DNA of 64,000 bases from Tenrec ecaudatus (lineage: Eukaryota > Chordata > Mammalia > Afrosoricida > Tenrecidae): positions 258,678,812 through 258,742,811 of the forward strand of contig NC_134531.1 in the NCBI RefSeq assembly GCF_050624435.1, read 5' to 3'. Numbering within the stretch: the first letter of the stretch is position 1; every line of letters starts with the position of its first letter. Made by a program: the position numbers and the translations under genes. A model generated the notes under the pieces. The model saw only the letters and a program-made list of their open reading frames with translations, searched no databases and had not been told where the DNA came from. Positions 12,361-23,640 of the stretch are shown piece by piece.

Positions 12361-13299
12361 TTATTATTTGAGCAGTGACCTTTAAATGATTCATTTTCTG
12401 AATCTTTTGTTGCCAATTCATACCAAAATGCAATAAATAATTACCAGTGAAATGAGAATTAAATGAATGGATATTAGTAACTGTAAAGTGTTCATGAGGG
12501 AAGATTCATTCAGCCTTCATCATATACAAACATGACATTGAAGTTAGGAGGAAAGTCACAGATAAAAAGAGCAAAATGCCTGCGAAAGAAAATTATATGC
12601 AACAAAATTATTAACTTCCTGGTCTTTGACTTCAGCAATGAGAGTATTATGTTACTTTTTTTTAAAAGAGAGACCAGTAATATAAAACAGTGACCCAGAT
12701 TCTTATTCTATAAAATTATTGGGAGAATTACCCTGTACAGGCAAAATATATTCTATAGAAGTATGACCACAATTATTAGATGCTTTCTTTGAGATGAATT
12801 AATTTCCTGGCTGTTTAAAATGAATTTAAAAAAAGTTCTTTGAAACTACTCAATAGCAAAGCAGACTAAAGAGAAATACTCTTTTCATGGTGACTTTTAC
12901 TTCTTTCACATAATTAACTGATGCACTCTTTCCCCCTTTTTAGTAGTATATTTTACTATGTTCATTTTGGTTTTGAAAGCGAGGTCAATAATTTAGTTCA
13001 ATACGAGTGTGGATTTGGATTCTATAGAGCATCTCTGTCCTTTATAAATTGTTTTCCATCCAGAAAGATGAAATTGCAGTTATTTCCGCTCTTTCTGAGA
13101 AACAAAAAGACACACTTATTGGACTTCAATTTGGTAAAATTAGAAACTCCAAGCTCAATTTTAAAAGCTCTATGTTTTTACATACTCGGTAACTTTGAAC
13201 ATTTCTTTGTACACACATGTGATTGTTATCAAGTCCGTCCGAGCAGTCAATTGTCGATTTGAGAAATGAAAAAGCTATACTGTTAGTAATGAAAAGTTT
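12361..13299. other. Non-coding sequence, nothing recognised
   Basis: AT-rich, with one open frame of 113 codons at 12921-13262 that has no recognised motif and no upstream or downstream gene context. I treat the frame as chance. Confidence 0.5.
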
Positions 13300-13410
13300 G
13301 TTCCAATATTAGTTTTGCCACTAGCTAACTTCTCAACATTCTTTAACACCCTTAACTTCCTTGGGCTTAATTGCTTTCAGTAACAGAATGAGAAGGTGAG
13401 ATATATTGAT
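13300..13410 (+). mobile_element. MIR-like fragment
   Basis: TTTTGCCACTAGCTAACTT, CTTAACTTCCTTGGGCTTAA and AATGAGAAGGTGAG appear in the order of the MIR core (locus with 'actagctgtgtgacc...ctcagtttcctcatctg'). Diverged; weak call. Confidence 0.4.
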
Positions 13411-13649
13411 ATTTTTGTTGCTGTTTTCATCATCTGAGCAGACTAACATTTGTCACTGTCATGAAATTCTCACAGTTTTATAGAATGAAAATTTCAATAG
13501 GAAATTTTTCTGCAAAAGACCTCTTTAGAATGTTAAACAGACGTCTCTTTCTGGACTAAGGCATGCCAGTCACAAACCGTGATGTTTTTCAATCATCTCA
13601 TATTCAAGAAAAACTGGACAACAAATAATGAAGACCCAAGGAGAACTTC

Positions 13650-14012
13650 CTTTGAGTTATGTTGCTGACAAAGAATAAGAAATATGCCGTGGGCTTCCAG
13701 GAATATGAACAAGTATGCCTTGGAAAGGGTCCATCCAGGATGCTCTCTAGATACAAGGAGAGTGAGATTTTGCCCCACCAACGTTGACATGTTATCAGGA
13801 GCAACCGGTGCCTCAGGTAGGACATCATGGTTGGCAAGATTGAAGGCCGGTGAAAAGGTTAAAGATTCTCAATTAGATGGATTGACAGTGGTTACAACAA
13901 CGTGTTCAAACCTAACAGGGATTGTGAGGATGACATAGTACCAGGCAGTGTTTTGTTCTTTTGTACAAAGGATTGCCATGAATTGGAACCAGCTTCATGG
14001 TCTCTAACAGCA
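13650..14012 (+). mobile_element. RTE1-like LINE, 3' end fragment
   Basis: Covers the RTE1 3' region: AGAAATATGCCGTGGGCTTC, GACATGTTATCAGGAGC, TAGATGGATTGACAGTGGTT, then GCAGTGTTTTGTTC and the GCCATGAATTGGAACCAGC tail. Frame destroyed by indels. Confidence 0.8.
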
Positions 14013-14309
14013 AACAGCAGTCTCCTGGGATTTTCCACCTGCTAGGATTCCTTCCAATATCACCACAGTTGGGGACAGATATTTATTTGAGGTTTTACTG
14101 TATTTAATTCCTGATTGATGGGGATTTTGTGATGTACACAACGTCCATATTTTGTATATTTAATGTGCAGAAGTAAATATTTGGCAATGCTCATTTATTT
14201 TAAAATATTTCTTTTCTACTCTGCCTTAGGCATTTTTGTAATGACTTCAAATACATCTGTATACAAAAATAGGCAAAGCTTATATAACATTCTATTTCAA
14301 TGAGGAGAA

Positions 14310-14825
14310 AGGAACAACAATTTGTAAGTCCTCCCAACTACCATGATCCGAATTCTACCTTGCAGGGCTGGATAGGGCAGAGGTTGTACACTGGTGCATA
14401 TGGGAGCTGGAGGCACAGGGAATCCAGGGTGGACGATACCTTCAGGACCAAGGGTGTGAGGGGCGATGCTGGGAGAGTGTAGGGTGAGTGGGTTGGAAAT
14501 GGGGAACTGATTACAAGGATCCACATGTGACCTCCTCCCTGGGAGATGGATGGCAGAGAAGGAGGGGGAGGGAGACTCCGGATAGGGAAATATATGACAA
14601 AATAACAATGCATAAATTACCAAGGGCACATGAGGGAGGGGGGAGCGGGGAGGGAGGGGGAAAAAAAGAGGACCTGATGCAAAGGGCTTAAGTGGAGAGC
14701 AAATGCTTTGAGAATGATTGGGGCAGGGAATGAATGGATGTGCTTTATACAATTGATGTATGTATATGTATGGATTGTGATGAGAGCTGTATGAGCCCCT
14801 AATAAAATGTAAAAAAAGAAAAGGA
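14310..14825 (+). mobile_element. Family A repeat, 3' half with A-rich tail
   Basis: Begins near CCAACTACCATGATCCGAA, includes the G-rich tract at about 14631-14660 and ends TGAGCCCCTAATAAAATGT with an A-rich tail at 14810-14841. The 222-codon open frame on the opposite strand (14297-14965) lies wholly inside this and the next feature and is an antisense by-product. Confidence 0.9.
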
Positions 14826-14841
14826 AAAAAAAAGAAAAAGA

Positions 14842-14957
14842 AAATGATTAGGGCAAAGAATGTACAGATGTGCTTTATACAATTGATGTATATATATGTA
14901 TGGATTGTGATAAGAGTTGTATGAGCCCCTAATAAAATGTTTAATAATAAAAAAAAG
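14842..14957 (+). mobile_element. Second family A 3' end, tandem to the first
   Basis: Repeats the last roughly 115 bases of the preceding element (AATGATTAGGGCAAAGAATG through CCCCTAATAAAATG) and has its own A-rich tail. Either a 5'-truncated insertion beside the tail of the first or a tail duplication. Confidence 0.85.
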
Positions 14958-15213
14958 GAATGCATTAGGTGTTCTGAAAGAAAAATTGAGTTACTGGTAG
15001 AAATGGAAGGGGGTTACGGTGATAGCGGCACTAATGGTGCGAAAAGAAAGGGCTCCTTAAGAAGGCTAGCCTAAAGCAAAGCCTTGAAAGAGAGGATGGC
15101 AGGGGCCAAACCAACATCTGAGGGAGAGGACCAGAAGGAAATCCGAGGGAGAAGATGTCTGTAAAGAACCGCAAAGAAGTCAGCATGGACGGTCCTCTGA
15201 GAACAAGACAGAT

Positions 15214-15555
15214 GGGTCATTGTTGTTGTTAGGGGTTATGGAGTTGGCGCCAACCCTTCCTGACCCATATGCGCAACAAAACGAAACACTGTCTGGTCCT
15301 GCTCCATCCTTTACAATTGTTCTTCTGCCTGAGTTTATTGTTGCACCGCTGGGTCAATCTATCTCCTGAGGGCCTTCCTATTTCCGCCCCCATCCCCCCT
15401 ATATACCTCTCATCTTTACCAAGGATGATGTCCTTCCCCAGGGACTGGTCTCTCCTGACAATATGTTCAAAGTGTATAAGAAGAAATCTTGCCATCCTTG
15501 CCTCTAAGGAGCACTTAGACCACGCTTCTTCTAAGACAGATCAGTTTGTCTTGTT
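15214..15555 (-). mobile_element. RTE1-like LINE, 3' end fragment
   Basis: Starts with the reversed tail (GTTGTTGTTAGGGGTTATGG), continues with CAACAAAACGAAACACTGTC, TGGGTCAATCTATCTCCTG and GATGATGTCCTTCCCCAGGG, all in RTE1 3' order. The 144-codon open frame at 15269-15703 overlaps it antisense and is not a gene. Confidence 0.85.
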
Positions 15556-15980
15556 AGTGACCCATGGAACTAATGGGAAGACAGTGAACATTATCATTGT
15601 GTTTTCATTAATGGCTTGGTTCGTGTATGCCTTCCTTTATCTTAAATTTTTTGGTAGTGCCCTTTTATACGAATCTCTTAACTTGCTTTTGAAAATGAAA
15701 TAGAAACCATCTTGACTCATAGAGCGGTTTCCACTCCATCTTGGAACCCTGCCACTATCTTAAAGCAAGCCTGGTAGTCTAGGCAGAAGGGAGGAAGAAA
15801 GACGCCAAGGCTCTGTGTTTTAAGTGGGATTATGTAGCTGAGACCATTCTAGATTAGCCAGTCCTGAGCAACCCACCAGCTGACTGCAGACATTGCATAG
15901 CTGCCGTTAGATTTCTGAGAAGAGTAAGAAGTGTTATTGTTTTAGCCCACTGAGTTTAGGGGCTGTTTGTTCTGTCCTTT
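15556..15980. other. Non-coding sequence, nothing recognised
   Basis: No motif, repeat boundary or exon was recognised. Confidence 0.5.
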
Positions 15981-16155
15981 CTGCTGCCACTGAGTTCTTC
16001 TAACTCATAGTGACAATAAGGGCGATATTCACCATCAGCTTCCAAGGTTGTCAATCTTTAGGGAAGCAGACTACATTTTTCCTCTGAAGCAGCTGGTGAA
16101 TTGGAACTGCCAACCTGTAGGCACCAAAAACTTAAAACCACTGTTGTGCCCTGAC
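15981..16155 (-). mobile_element. AfroSINE
   Basis: Reverse orientation: CTGCCACTGAGTTCTTCTAA, CTTCCAAGGTTGTCAATC, AAGCAGCTGGTGAATTGGAA (the B-box region), ending ACCACTGTTGTGCCCTG. Confidence 0.75.
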
Positions 16156-16459
16156 TTTATTTGTCATACAACAGTAACTAGTTGATGTAAGAAGTGAAGT
16201 CAGGGCGATAGCCGAGTTAGAGGTAGAGCCGTTGGGACTCTCGTAGTTATTGTAAGACTTTTATTTTTGCTCTAATTAAAACAAGAAGCCACCGGCAGCA
16301 TTCTGTGAGGACATATAACATGGTAATACATATACTATATTGGCTCATTGCTCAAATTCAGAAAGTTTTTTCTTTCTAACTTAACTTGGATTTATTAGAA
16401 CCTGTTTGGAATACCCACCACTTGTCTCTCAATTTGTCTTACAATCGTGGTGTCTGTGT

Positions 16460-17258
16460 TACTATGAGGCAGGAAGCTATGACATTGGTATTTCAAATGC
16501 CAGCAGGGTCACCCAAATGGAACAGGTTCAGTGGAGCTTCCAGACTAAGACCAGATGATGAGGAAGGAATCAGCTGTCAACTTTGGAGGGAGTCACTGCT
16601 GAAAGCTTTATGCATAGCATGGCAACATTGTCAGACACTGAGATTGTGCTGGGGAAGGAGGTGCTCAGGTCAGAGGCATTGGAAGTGTGACTGCAGAGGA
16701 GCTGTTTCTAAGTGGAGGAGACACGGATATAGAAACGCTTGTGGAAATGGAGCCTTTGGGATCTCTATTTGTTGATGGGTCACAAGTCAAGGTGAGAGGA
16801 AACAGCTGAAAATATACAAATAATTGGACATTGGAATGTACAAAGTACAAATCTGGAAAATCGGAAGTTGTCAAAAAGGAAATGGAATTCCTAAAGATCA
16901 AATATCCTAGATGTTAGTGAGTTGAAATGGACTGACGTGGCCATTTTGAAAATGACATTCTAATGGTGTACTATACTAGGAATGACACAATCAAGAATAA
17001 GCATTGCATTAGTTGTTAAAAAGGACATTTCCAGATTTATCTTGAAGTACAATGCTGTTTGCGCTAGGATTGAAACTGTGCTTTCAAGGAAATCCGATCA
17101 ATAAAATTATAATTCAAGTTTATGCTTCCAACCATGTAAGCTAGTGATGAAGAAATCGAAGAAATCTACCAACACACTCAGCAGATCTTAAACTGAAAGA
17201 ACTCAACAAAAAAAACCCAAACAAACATCAAGTTCCAATATTTAAAGATTCTATGGGT
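16460..17258 (+). mobile_element. RTE1-like LINE copy 1, 5' region and endonuclease part
   Basis: Contains the 5' leader (CATTGTCAGACACTGAG near 16627) and then the start of the apurinic-endonuclease domain (GTTAGTGAGTTGAAATGGAC, encoding SELKW). The frame is broken by stops and indels. The 129-codon open frame at 16386-16775 covers the leader and is not the element's protein. Interrupted at 17259 by a family X LTR; it resumes at 17772. Confidence 0.85.
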
Positions 17259-17771
17259 TTGTCAGTCTGGGTTGACTAGAGAAACAAATTCATAGACACT
17301 CATATGTGTATAAGAAAGTTTTATGTAAAGAGTAATTGTACATTAAGTAAATAGCATTCCAGCCCAGTCAGCTCAAGTCCATAAGTCCTATATTAGCCCA
17401 TATGTCCAATAGCAATCTATGAATGCCTCTTCAGACTCATGCAACACATGCAATGAAGCCAAATGAAGGAAGATCACAGGCCAGTGGGTGGAAAGTCTTA
17501 TGGATCCAGGGGTAATGGAAATGTCTCAGTGATGGCAGGGGTCTTCATGTGGCTCCTTCAGCTCCGAGTCTTTGACTGCCATCACCTGTTTCCATGTGGC
17601 TTGTCAACAAGAATGTCTCTCTGGGAGTGAGCCTGTGTCCTCCCTCCAGTGAGTTATTTATCTTCTTACCACCTCCAAATGAGGTCATCTAGCGACAACT
17701 TGATTGACAGGCTACAATCCATGCCTTGATTCATAAGTGTCAAATTGACAACCGATTATGTAACTGCCACA
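17259..17771 (+). mobile_element. Family X solo LTR inserted in an RTE1 copy
   Basis: 513 bases from TTGTCAGTCTGGGTTGACTA to TATGTAACTGCCACA. It is flanked by a 6-base direct repeat ATGGGT (17253-17258 and 17772-17777), and removing it rejoins the RTE1 sequence. Together with copies at 24710 and 33984 it defines an LTR of about 510-525 bases. Confidence 0.75.
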
Positions 17772-18745
17772 ATGGGTAAAATATTGAATGATGCAGGAAG
17801 TATCAAGAGAAAATGGGAAGACTATACAGAGTCACTACACCAAGAAGAGCTAGTCAACGCTCTACCATATTAGCAAGAACCAATGGCACTAAAGGAAGAA
17901 GTTCAAGCTCCACTGAAAGTATAAGCCAAAAATAAAGCTCCAGGAATTGATGGAGTACCAAATGAAATGTTTCAACAAGAGGATGAAGCATATACTTGTC
18001 TGCGCTATAGTAAATTTGGGAAACAATTTCTTGGACCAACTGACTGGAAGAGACTCATATTGGTACCCATTGTAGAGAAAGGTGACCCAATAGAATGCAC
18101 ACATTATAGAACAGTATCATTGATATCACATGCTAGTTTCAGTCATGCTGAAGATCATTCAAAATGGCTGCAGCAGTACCTTGATAGGGAAATGCCACAG
18201 GTTCAGGCTGGATTCAGAAGAGGACCTGGAACAAGGGTGTCATTGCTGATGTCAAATGGATCTTGACTAGAAGTAGAGAATACTAGAAATATGTTGCTTG
18301 TGTTTTATTGACTATACCAAGGTTCTCAACTGTATGAAACAAAAACAGCAGCAGCAGCAACAACAAAAACTATGGATAGCCTTGAGGAAAAAGGAAACTT
18401 TCGAGCAATTCATTGTGCTGTGCACATGGATCAACAGGCAGTTGTGTGAACAGAACAGGAAGATAGTATATGATTTAAAAGAATGTCAGAGTTGTATCCT
18501 CTCACTCTACTTACTCGATTTGTATGCTTAGAAAATCATCAGAACAGCTGGGCATATGAAGAACTGGGCATCAGGATTGGAGGAAGTCTTATTAACAACC
18601 TAAGAAATGCAGATGATGTGATTTTGCTTGTTGAACATAAGGAGAACTTGAAACACTTGCTGGTGAGGATCAAGGATTGCAGCCTTCAGTGTGGATCACG
18701 ACTCAATGTAAAGAAGACCAAAACCCTCTCAACTGAAATCTTTTA
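17772..18745 (+). mobile_element. RTE1-like LINE copy 1, reverse transcriptase part
   Basis: Resumes with AATATTGAATGATGCAGG and runs through the RT domain. Visible blocks are QAGFRRGPGTR (18200s), CFIDYTKVLN (18300s) and NADDVILL, where the catalytic YADD box has become NADD. A CAG/CAA run sits at 18346-18363 inside the RT. The copy ends in the thumb region (KKTKTLST) where copy 2 begins. Confidence 0.9.
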
Positions 18746-19991
18746 ATAATCAGAATTTGAAATTTATAAAGTATGAATCTGGGAAAATTGGAAGTCGTTA
18801 AAAACGAAATGAAACACATAAAGATATATTCTAATTCTAGAAATTAGTGAGCTAAAATGGACTGGTATTAGTTATTTTGAATCATATGGTTTTTTATGGC
18901 AGGGATGACTAATTCAAGAGGAATAGCATATCATTCATCTTCAAAAAGGACATTTCAAATATTATTTGAAGTACATTGTTTTTGTGATAGGATATTTTTA
19001 TGAATCTAAGGAAATCAAGTTATTACCGATATTATTTGGATTATCTAACCACTAAAGGTAGTGATAAAGAAATAGAAGTATTTGACCACCATCTCTTGTC
19101 TGAAATTGATCAAACATGCAACCAGCATGCATTGATAATTATTGGCAATTAGAATGAAAAACTCAGAGAGTAGAAGAACAATAATTAGTGTTGGTGGTAG
19201 ATATAAATCTGGACAGGCCATGAATTTTGTTGCATATATCTTTTTAACAAAAACACAAACAGCAATTCTCCATATGGACTTCACCAAAGGAAATACTCCG
19301 AAACCAAATTGACTACATCTATGGGAAGACACGATGGAGAGGAACAATTTCAGCAATTCAAAGGAGGTCAGCTGTCCACTGTGGAACAAATCATTAATTG
19401 TTCACATAAGCTCGCGTTGAAGATGAAAAGAATGAAGACAGCTCCAGGAGAGCCAGAATGTCCCCCTCATATGCCCCGCTCAATTTGAGAGTATCTGAAG
19501 AGCACACTGCTGCATGGCACACTGATGACAGAAGACCTGGTAAGCTTTGGTACCTCATCAAGAACATGATTCATGAAGAAAACAAAAGATATTAAGAATA
19601 AGGAAAGGAAGAAAAGAGCCAAGTGGATGCCAGAAGATACTCGGAAACATGCTGTTGATTTTAAAGTAGCTAAAGCAAATGGGAAAAATGATGATGCCAA
19701 AGAAATAAAGAGGAAATTTCTGAGAGCAGTTTGAGAAGAAAAACTAAAATGTTATAACGAAATGCGCAGGGGTATAGGGTTAGTAAACTACAAAGAAAGA
19801 ATATGCCCAGCATATCTTAAACTGATGAAAACATTCAAACCTTGAGTTGCAGTATTGAAAGATTATATGGGCAAAATATTGAATGATGCAGGATGCATCA
19901 AAGGAAGGTGGAAAAAATATATAGCCACTGTATCAAAAAGAGCTAGTTGACATTTCCAACATGTCAAGATGTAGTTTATGATCAATAACCA
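18746..19991 (+). mobile_element. RTE1-like LINE copy 2, endonuclease to linker
   Basis: Starts TAATAATCAGAATTTGAA at the beginning of the endonuclease region and runs in the same direction as copy 1, directly abutting it. Many stops and frameshifts. An AfroSINE interrupts it at 19992. Confidence 0.85.
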
Positions 19992-20172
19992 AGCAGCCCT
20001 GGGAGTGCAGTGCCTACTCGTTGGACTTTTATGCTCAAGGTTGGCCATTTGAAACCACCAGCAGCTCCAAGGGAAAAAGACTTGGCGTTCTACTCCTGTA
20101 AACAGGGACAGTCTTGGAAACCCTCAGGGTGTCACTATTAGGCAGCACTGAGTCAATGGCAGTGAGTTTAGA
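19992..20172 (+). mobile_element. AfroSINE inserted in RTE1 copy 2
   Basis: AGCAGCCCTGGGAGTGCAG at the start, CATTTGAAACCACCAGCAGC as B-box remnant, TTCTACTCCTGTAAACAG, and a GAGTCAATGGCAGTGAG end. The RTE1 sequence continues on both sides. Confidence 0.85.
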
Positions 20173-21615
20173 ATTAGTAAGAAAGAAGTCCAAACTGCAG
20201 TGAAGGCATTAGCCAAAAATAGGACCCCAGAATTGACTGAACACTAACTGAAATGCTTCCATAAGATGATGAAGCATCGTAAGCACTCTCTAGTCTATGC
20301 CAAGAAATTATGAAGATATCTCTCTGACCAACTAACTGGAAAAGATCCATGCTTGTACTGAGTCTAAAGCAAGGCGACCCTCAGAATGCACAGATACATG
20401 CACAAACGGATATAACGTCCAAGTAAACATTTGCCGAAGATTATCCAACAAGGGGCGCAGCGGTCCATCGACAGGGAGCGGCTAGAGCTCCAATCCTGAT
20501 ACAGAGGAGGATGGCATTGCTGATGCCAGTTGGACCTAGATTCAAAGCAAAGAACACCAAAATGATGTTAGTTGGTGTTCGATTGACTGTTCCAAGGTAT
20601 TCGACCGTGTCGGCCACACCTAACTATGGACAGTCTTGAGAAGAATGGGGATTCCGCAATACTTCACTGAGCTCATGGGAAACTTGCACACGGATCCAGA
20701 GGCAATTGTGTGCACAGGACACAGGAATGCTGCATGGTTAACATCTGGAAAGGTACGTGTCAGGGTTGTATTCTTTCACAATGGTTATTCAATGTGTGTA
20801 CTGCGCAAATAATCAGAGAAGTTGGATTATACGAAGAAGCATGCAGCATCAGGATTGAAGGAAGGCTTAACAACCTGCAACATGGAGATGACAGAACCTT
20901 GCTTGCTGACACCTGGAAGCACTTGGTGATGAAGATCAAAGATTGAAGCCTTCAGTATAAGTTACAAGTCACTGTAAAGAAAAATAAAATCCCTCAAATG
21001 GACCGGTAGTTAACATGATAAATGGAGAAAAATATTAAAGCTGTCAAGGTTTTCATCTTCCTTAGATCCATAATCAATGTTCCTGGAAGTAGAGTCAAGA
21101 GATTCAATGAAACATTTCTTTGGGAAAACATGCTGTAAAAGACCCTATAAAGTGTCGAAAGGCAACGATGTTAACTTTGCAGACTCAAACCAGGGTATTT
21201 TCAATTGTGTTATATGCATGTGAAATTTGGACATTGAATAAGGAAATTCAGAGAAGAATCAATACATCTGAATTATGATCCCGGTGCAGAATATTGGAAG
21301 TACTGTAGATTGCTAATATAATAAGGCAGCTGCCGGAATACGCTTCAGAACCAAGAATGGCAACATGTTGTCCCACGTGCTTTGAACCTGTTTCCAGGAG
21401 AAACCAGCCCTGGGAAAAGAATATCGTGTTTGGCAACGTTTCAGGGCAGGGAAATAAAGGAGGAGCCACAACGAGATAGGTTGCTACCATGGCCACAAAG
21501 ATGGGCTGGCGGATAACAACTAGGAGGGTTCACAAGACCAGACAGCATTTCACTCTACTGTATGTCGATTGGGTCACTGGATGTTGCAGTAAGAGCAACA
21601 GCAATGGCTGCCACC
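20173..21615 (+). mobile_element. RTE1-like LINE copy 2, RT domain to 3' end
   Basis: Covers the RT (VFDCSKVFD-like block near 20580-20600 in a broken frame; catalytic YADD degraded to HGDD near 20880), the thumb, the C-terminal region and the 3' UTR, ending with GACAGCATTTCACTCTACTG and GATTGGGTCACTGGATG. Copies 1 and 2 together are the longest LINE stretch in the window. No functional protein is possible. Confidence 0.9.
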
Positions 21616-21789
21616 GTTTCTATGTTTGAGATGGAAAACGATTGTGTTCAAGATTGAATTTCAATTTAATTGTATTTTTAATCTACCTCTTCTTCCCCTT
21701 TGTGGCCTAGCTAACTGGCTATCATCTAACCAAGAATCACCGTATCCTAAAGAATCATAATTCTTAAGAAATTAGTATAAAAACGAGGA

Positions 21790-23550
21790 TAGCTTTTGCA
21801 CAGTGCGGTAGCGATGGAGGTCCAGGTATTTTGTACTACTCCAGAGGTCTGCACGGTGTCCAGCTGCGCTTAACTCTGGCCCGTGCCACCTGCCTTCACA
21901 TGCCCCCAAGAAACAGGCTCAGGAAGAAGAAAGAAAAGATCATTGAATCACACGGAGCGAGGTCAGGACAACACATTTGGTCTATAGAATAAGAAGGGAG
22001 CAAAGCAACTGGAGTTGATCAAGGCTGCTACTCATCAAGTTCAGTTTGGTCAACAAAATCCACGCCAGGTAGCTTAAAGTGAAGCTGAAAAGAAATTGAA
22101 AAACGATGACAAGAAGAAAGAATTGTAGGAGCAAAATGAACTATTCAAACCTGTAGTTGCTGCTCAAAAAATAAGTAAAGGCTCAGATCCCAAATCTGTG
22201 GAATGTGCATTCTTCAATGGAGGAGAGCGCACTAAAGGGGAGAAGGGTCAATTCGCTCATGACTTGACTCTGGAGAGGAAATGTGAAAAGTGAAGCATTT
22301 ATGTTGATGCGAGAGATGAAGAACTAGAAAAAGGTACCATGGATAACTGGGGTGAGAAAAAACTGGAAGAGGTGAACAAGAAGCACAGGGAGGCAGAAAA
22401 GAAAAAAAAATCCAACTCAAATAGTGTGCAAGCATTTCATTGAAGCTACTGAAAACACCAAGTATGGCTGCTTTGGGGTGTGCCGCGGAGGGGGTGATAT
22501 GTGTATGTCTCCTCAGGCACTTCCCCCTGGATTTGTGTTGAAAAAGGATAAAAAGAAAGAAGATGAAATTTCATTAGATCTCATTGAAAGAGAGCGTTCT
22601 TCCCTAGGTCTCAATGTTACCAGAATCATCCTAGATATTTTTCTTCCATGGGAAAAAGGAAACAACAAGAAGAAATTGACCAATTTGAGCAAGATATGGA
22701 AAGGAGAAAAGCCGACTTCAAAGCACGGAAAGCACTAGTGATCAGTGGTCATGAGGAATTTCGTCCTGACCTTGTTGATGGACGAAGAAGCAGCAGCAGA
22801 AGATACCCGTTACACCCAGGGAATAGTCGGTGATGAGGTGGATGGCTCTGGAAATGTAAATGACATAGATTCAAGTCTTTACATTCCAAGAAATGGAGAT
22901 GAAGCAGGTATTACGTAGCCAGTCCTGAGGATTCAGCACATAGACTTCAGAAAAGGATGAAACAAATTAAGTGAAGCTTCTGGAGGGAGGGCAGAAAATG
23001 GGGAAAGAAGTAACTTGGAAGAGGATAAGGAGAGGCACACGAAAATGGAGGCATTGATGCTGTTTCTGTTGGTGAAAATCATTTCCCTGGGGAAGACTTG
23101 GATGAACTAGAAGACGCTTGATTTAGATGAATGACAGCAAACAAGTTCATGGACAAATGAAGTCAGCTCAGCATGAGTTGAAATGGACTACATTAATTTT
23201 TCCACCTAGAATTCTTCCACAGAATATGTACATTTACCATGCTGGTTGTGGTGGGTTAACCCTCTCCCAAACCAGAAATGTTCTCCCTATATCTTCTCTC
23301 CTGACTTTGACTACATCTCATTTTAAGTTCAGAGTAGTTCATGATAAATTGAAATATAATGGTCATTTCAGAAAATGATTGATGGTTATAACTGTCCACT
23401 CAAGTAGGAAGTGTACTGCTTTTTTGACTTTTGTTTTTAATTGGGTATGTGTTATTACTAGGAACAAGCTAAATCTAAACCATAAAACATCTTTCCTTTA
23501 GTGCCATTGTTGCATGATTTCATTTCCTTTATATTTACTGTATAGGCTTG
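21790..23550 (+). pseudogene. ZC3H15: Processed pseudogene of ZC3H15 (DRG family regulatory protein 1)
   Basis: An intronless copy of the mRNA for ZC3H15, a CCCH zinc-finger protein that binds and stabilises the GTPase DRG1. The old start codon is at 21900 and the old stop at 23132-23134. Recognisable blocks include [44 protein letters not shown] and the C-terminal GEDLDELE. It cannot encode the protein: stops occur near 21999, 22074, 22126 and 22288, and there are several frameshifts. Zinc ligands are lost: in the first finger two cysteines read as Arg and Gly, and in the second the YRH block reads SPQ. The 3' UTR is retained to about 23550, where a transposon-like sequence starts. No A-tail is visible. 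Single-copy reading without introns indicates retrotransposition, probably by L1. The family assignment is from memory of the protein and is strong. Confidence 0.9.
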
Positions 23551-23640
23551 AGTATAAACCGGCCTGAATATCAGCCGAGGCACCTAATTTTACCACAAAA
23601 CTGCATAAAAATGTGCTAAAATATGAGCACTGTACTTCAT
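23551..23640 (+). mobile_element. DNA-transposon-like fragment ('CTCGAGTATAAGCCGA' type)
   Basis: TTGAGTATAAACCGGCCTGA, then ATATCAGCCGAGGCACC and TAATTTTACCACAAAA resemble one half of a short non-autonomous DNA element whose ends read CTCGAGTATAAGCCGA. The other inverted end is not seen, so it is partial. The exact family is not certain. Confidence 0.4.

Noticed and set aside
12921-13262. 113-codon frame as a small gene
   Set aside because: No motif, no start context, isolated in AT-rich DNA.
14297-14965. 222-codon open frame on the minus strand
   Set aside because: It lies entirely antisense to two family A 3' ends; its Pro/His/Ser-rich translation follows the polypurine tract and A-tails, not a protein.
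15269-15703. 144-codon open frame as a membrane protein gene
   Set aside because: First half is antisense RTE1 3' sequence. The hydrophobic tail comes from AT-rich DNA.
16386-16775. 129-codon frame as the RTE1 ORF
   Set aside because: It covers the 5' leader in another frame; the endonuclease motif starts downstream.
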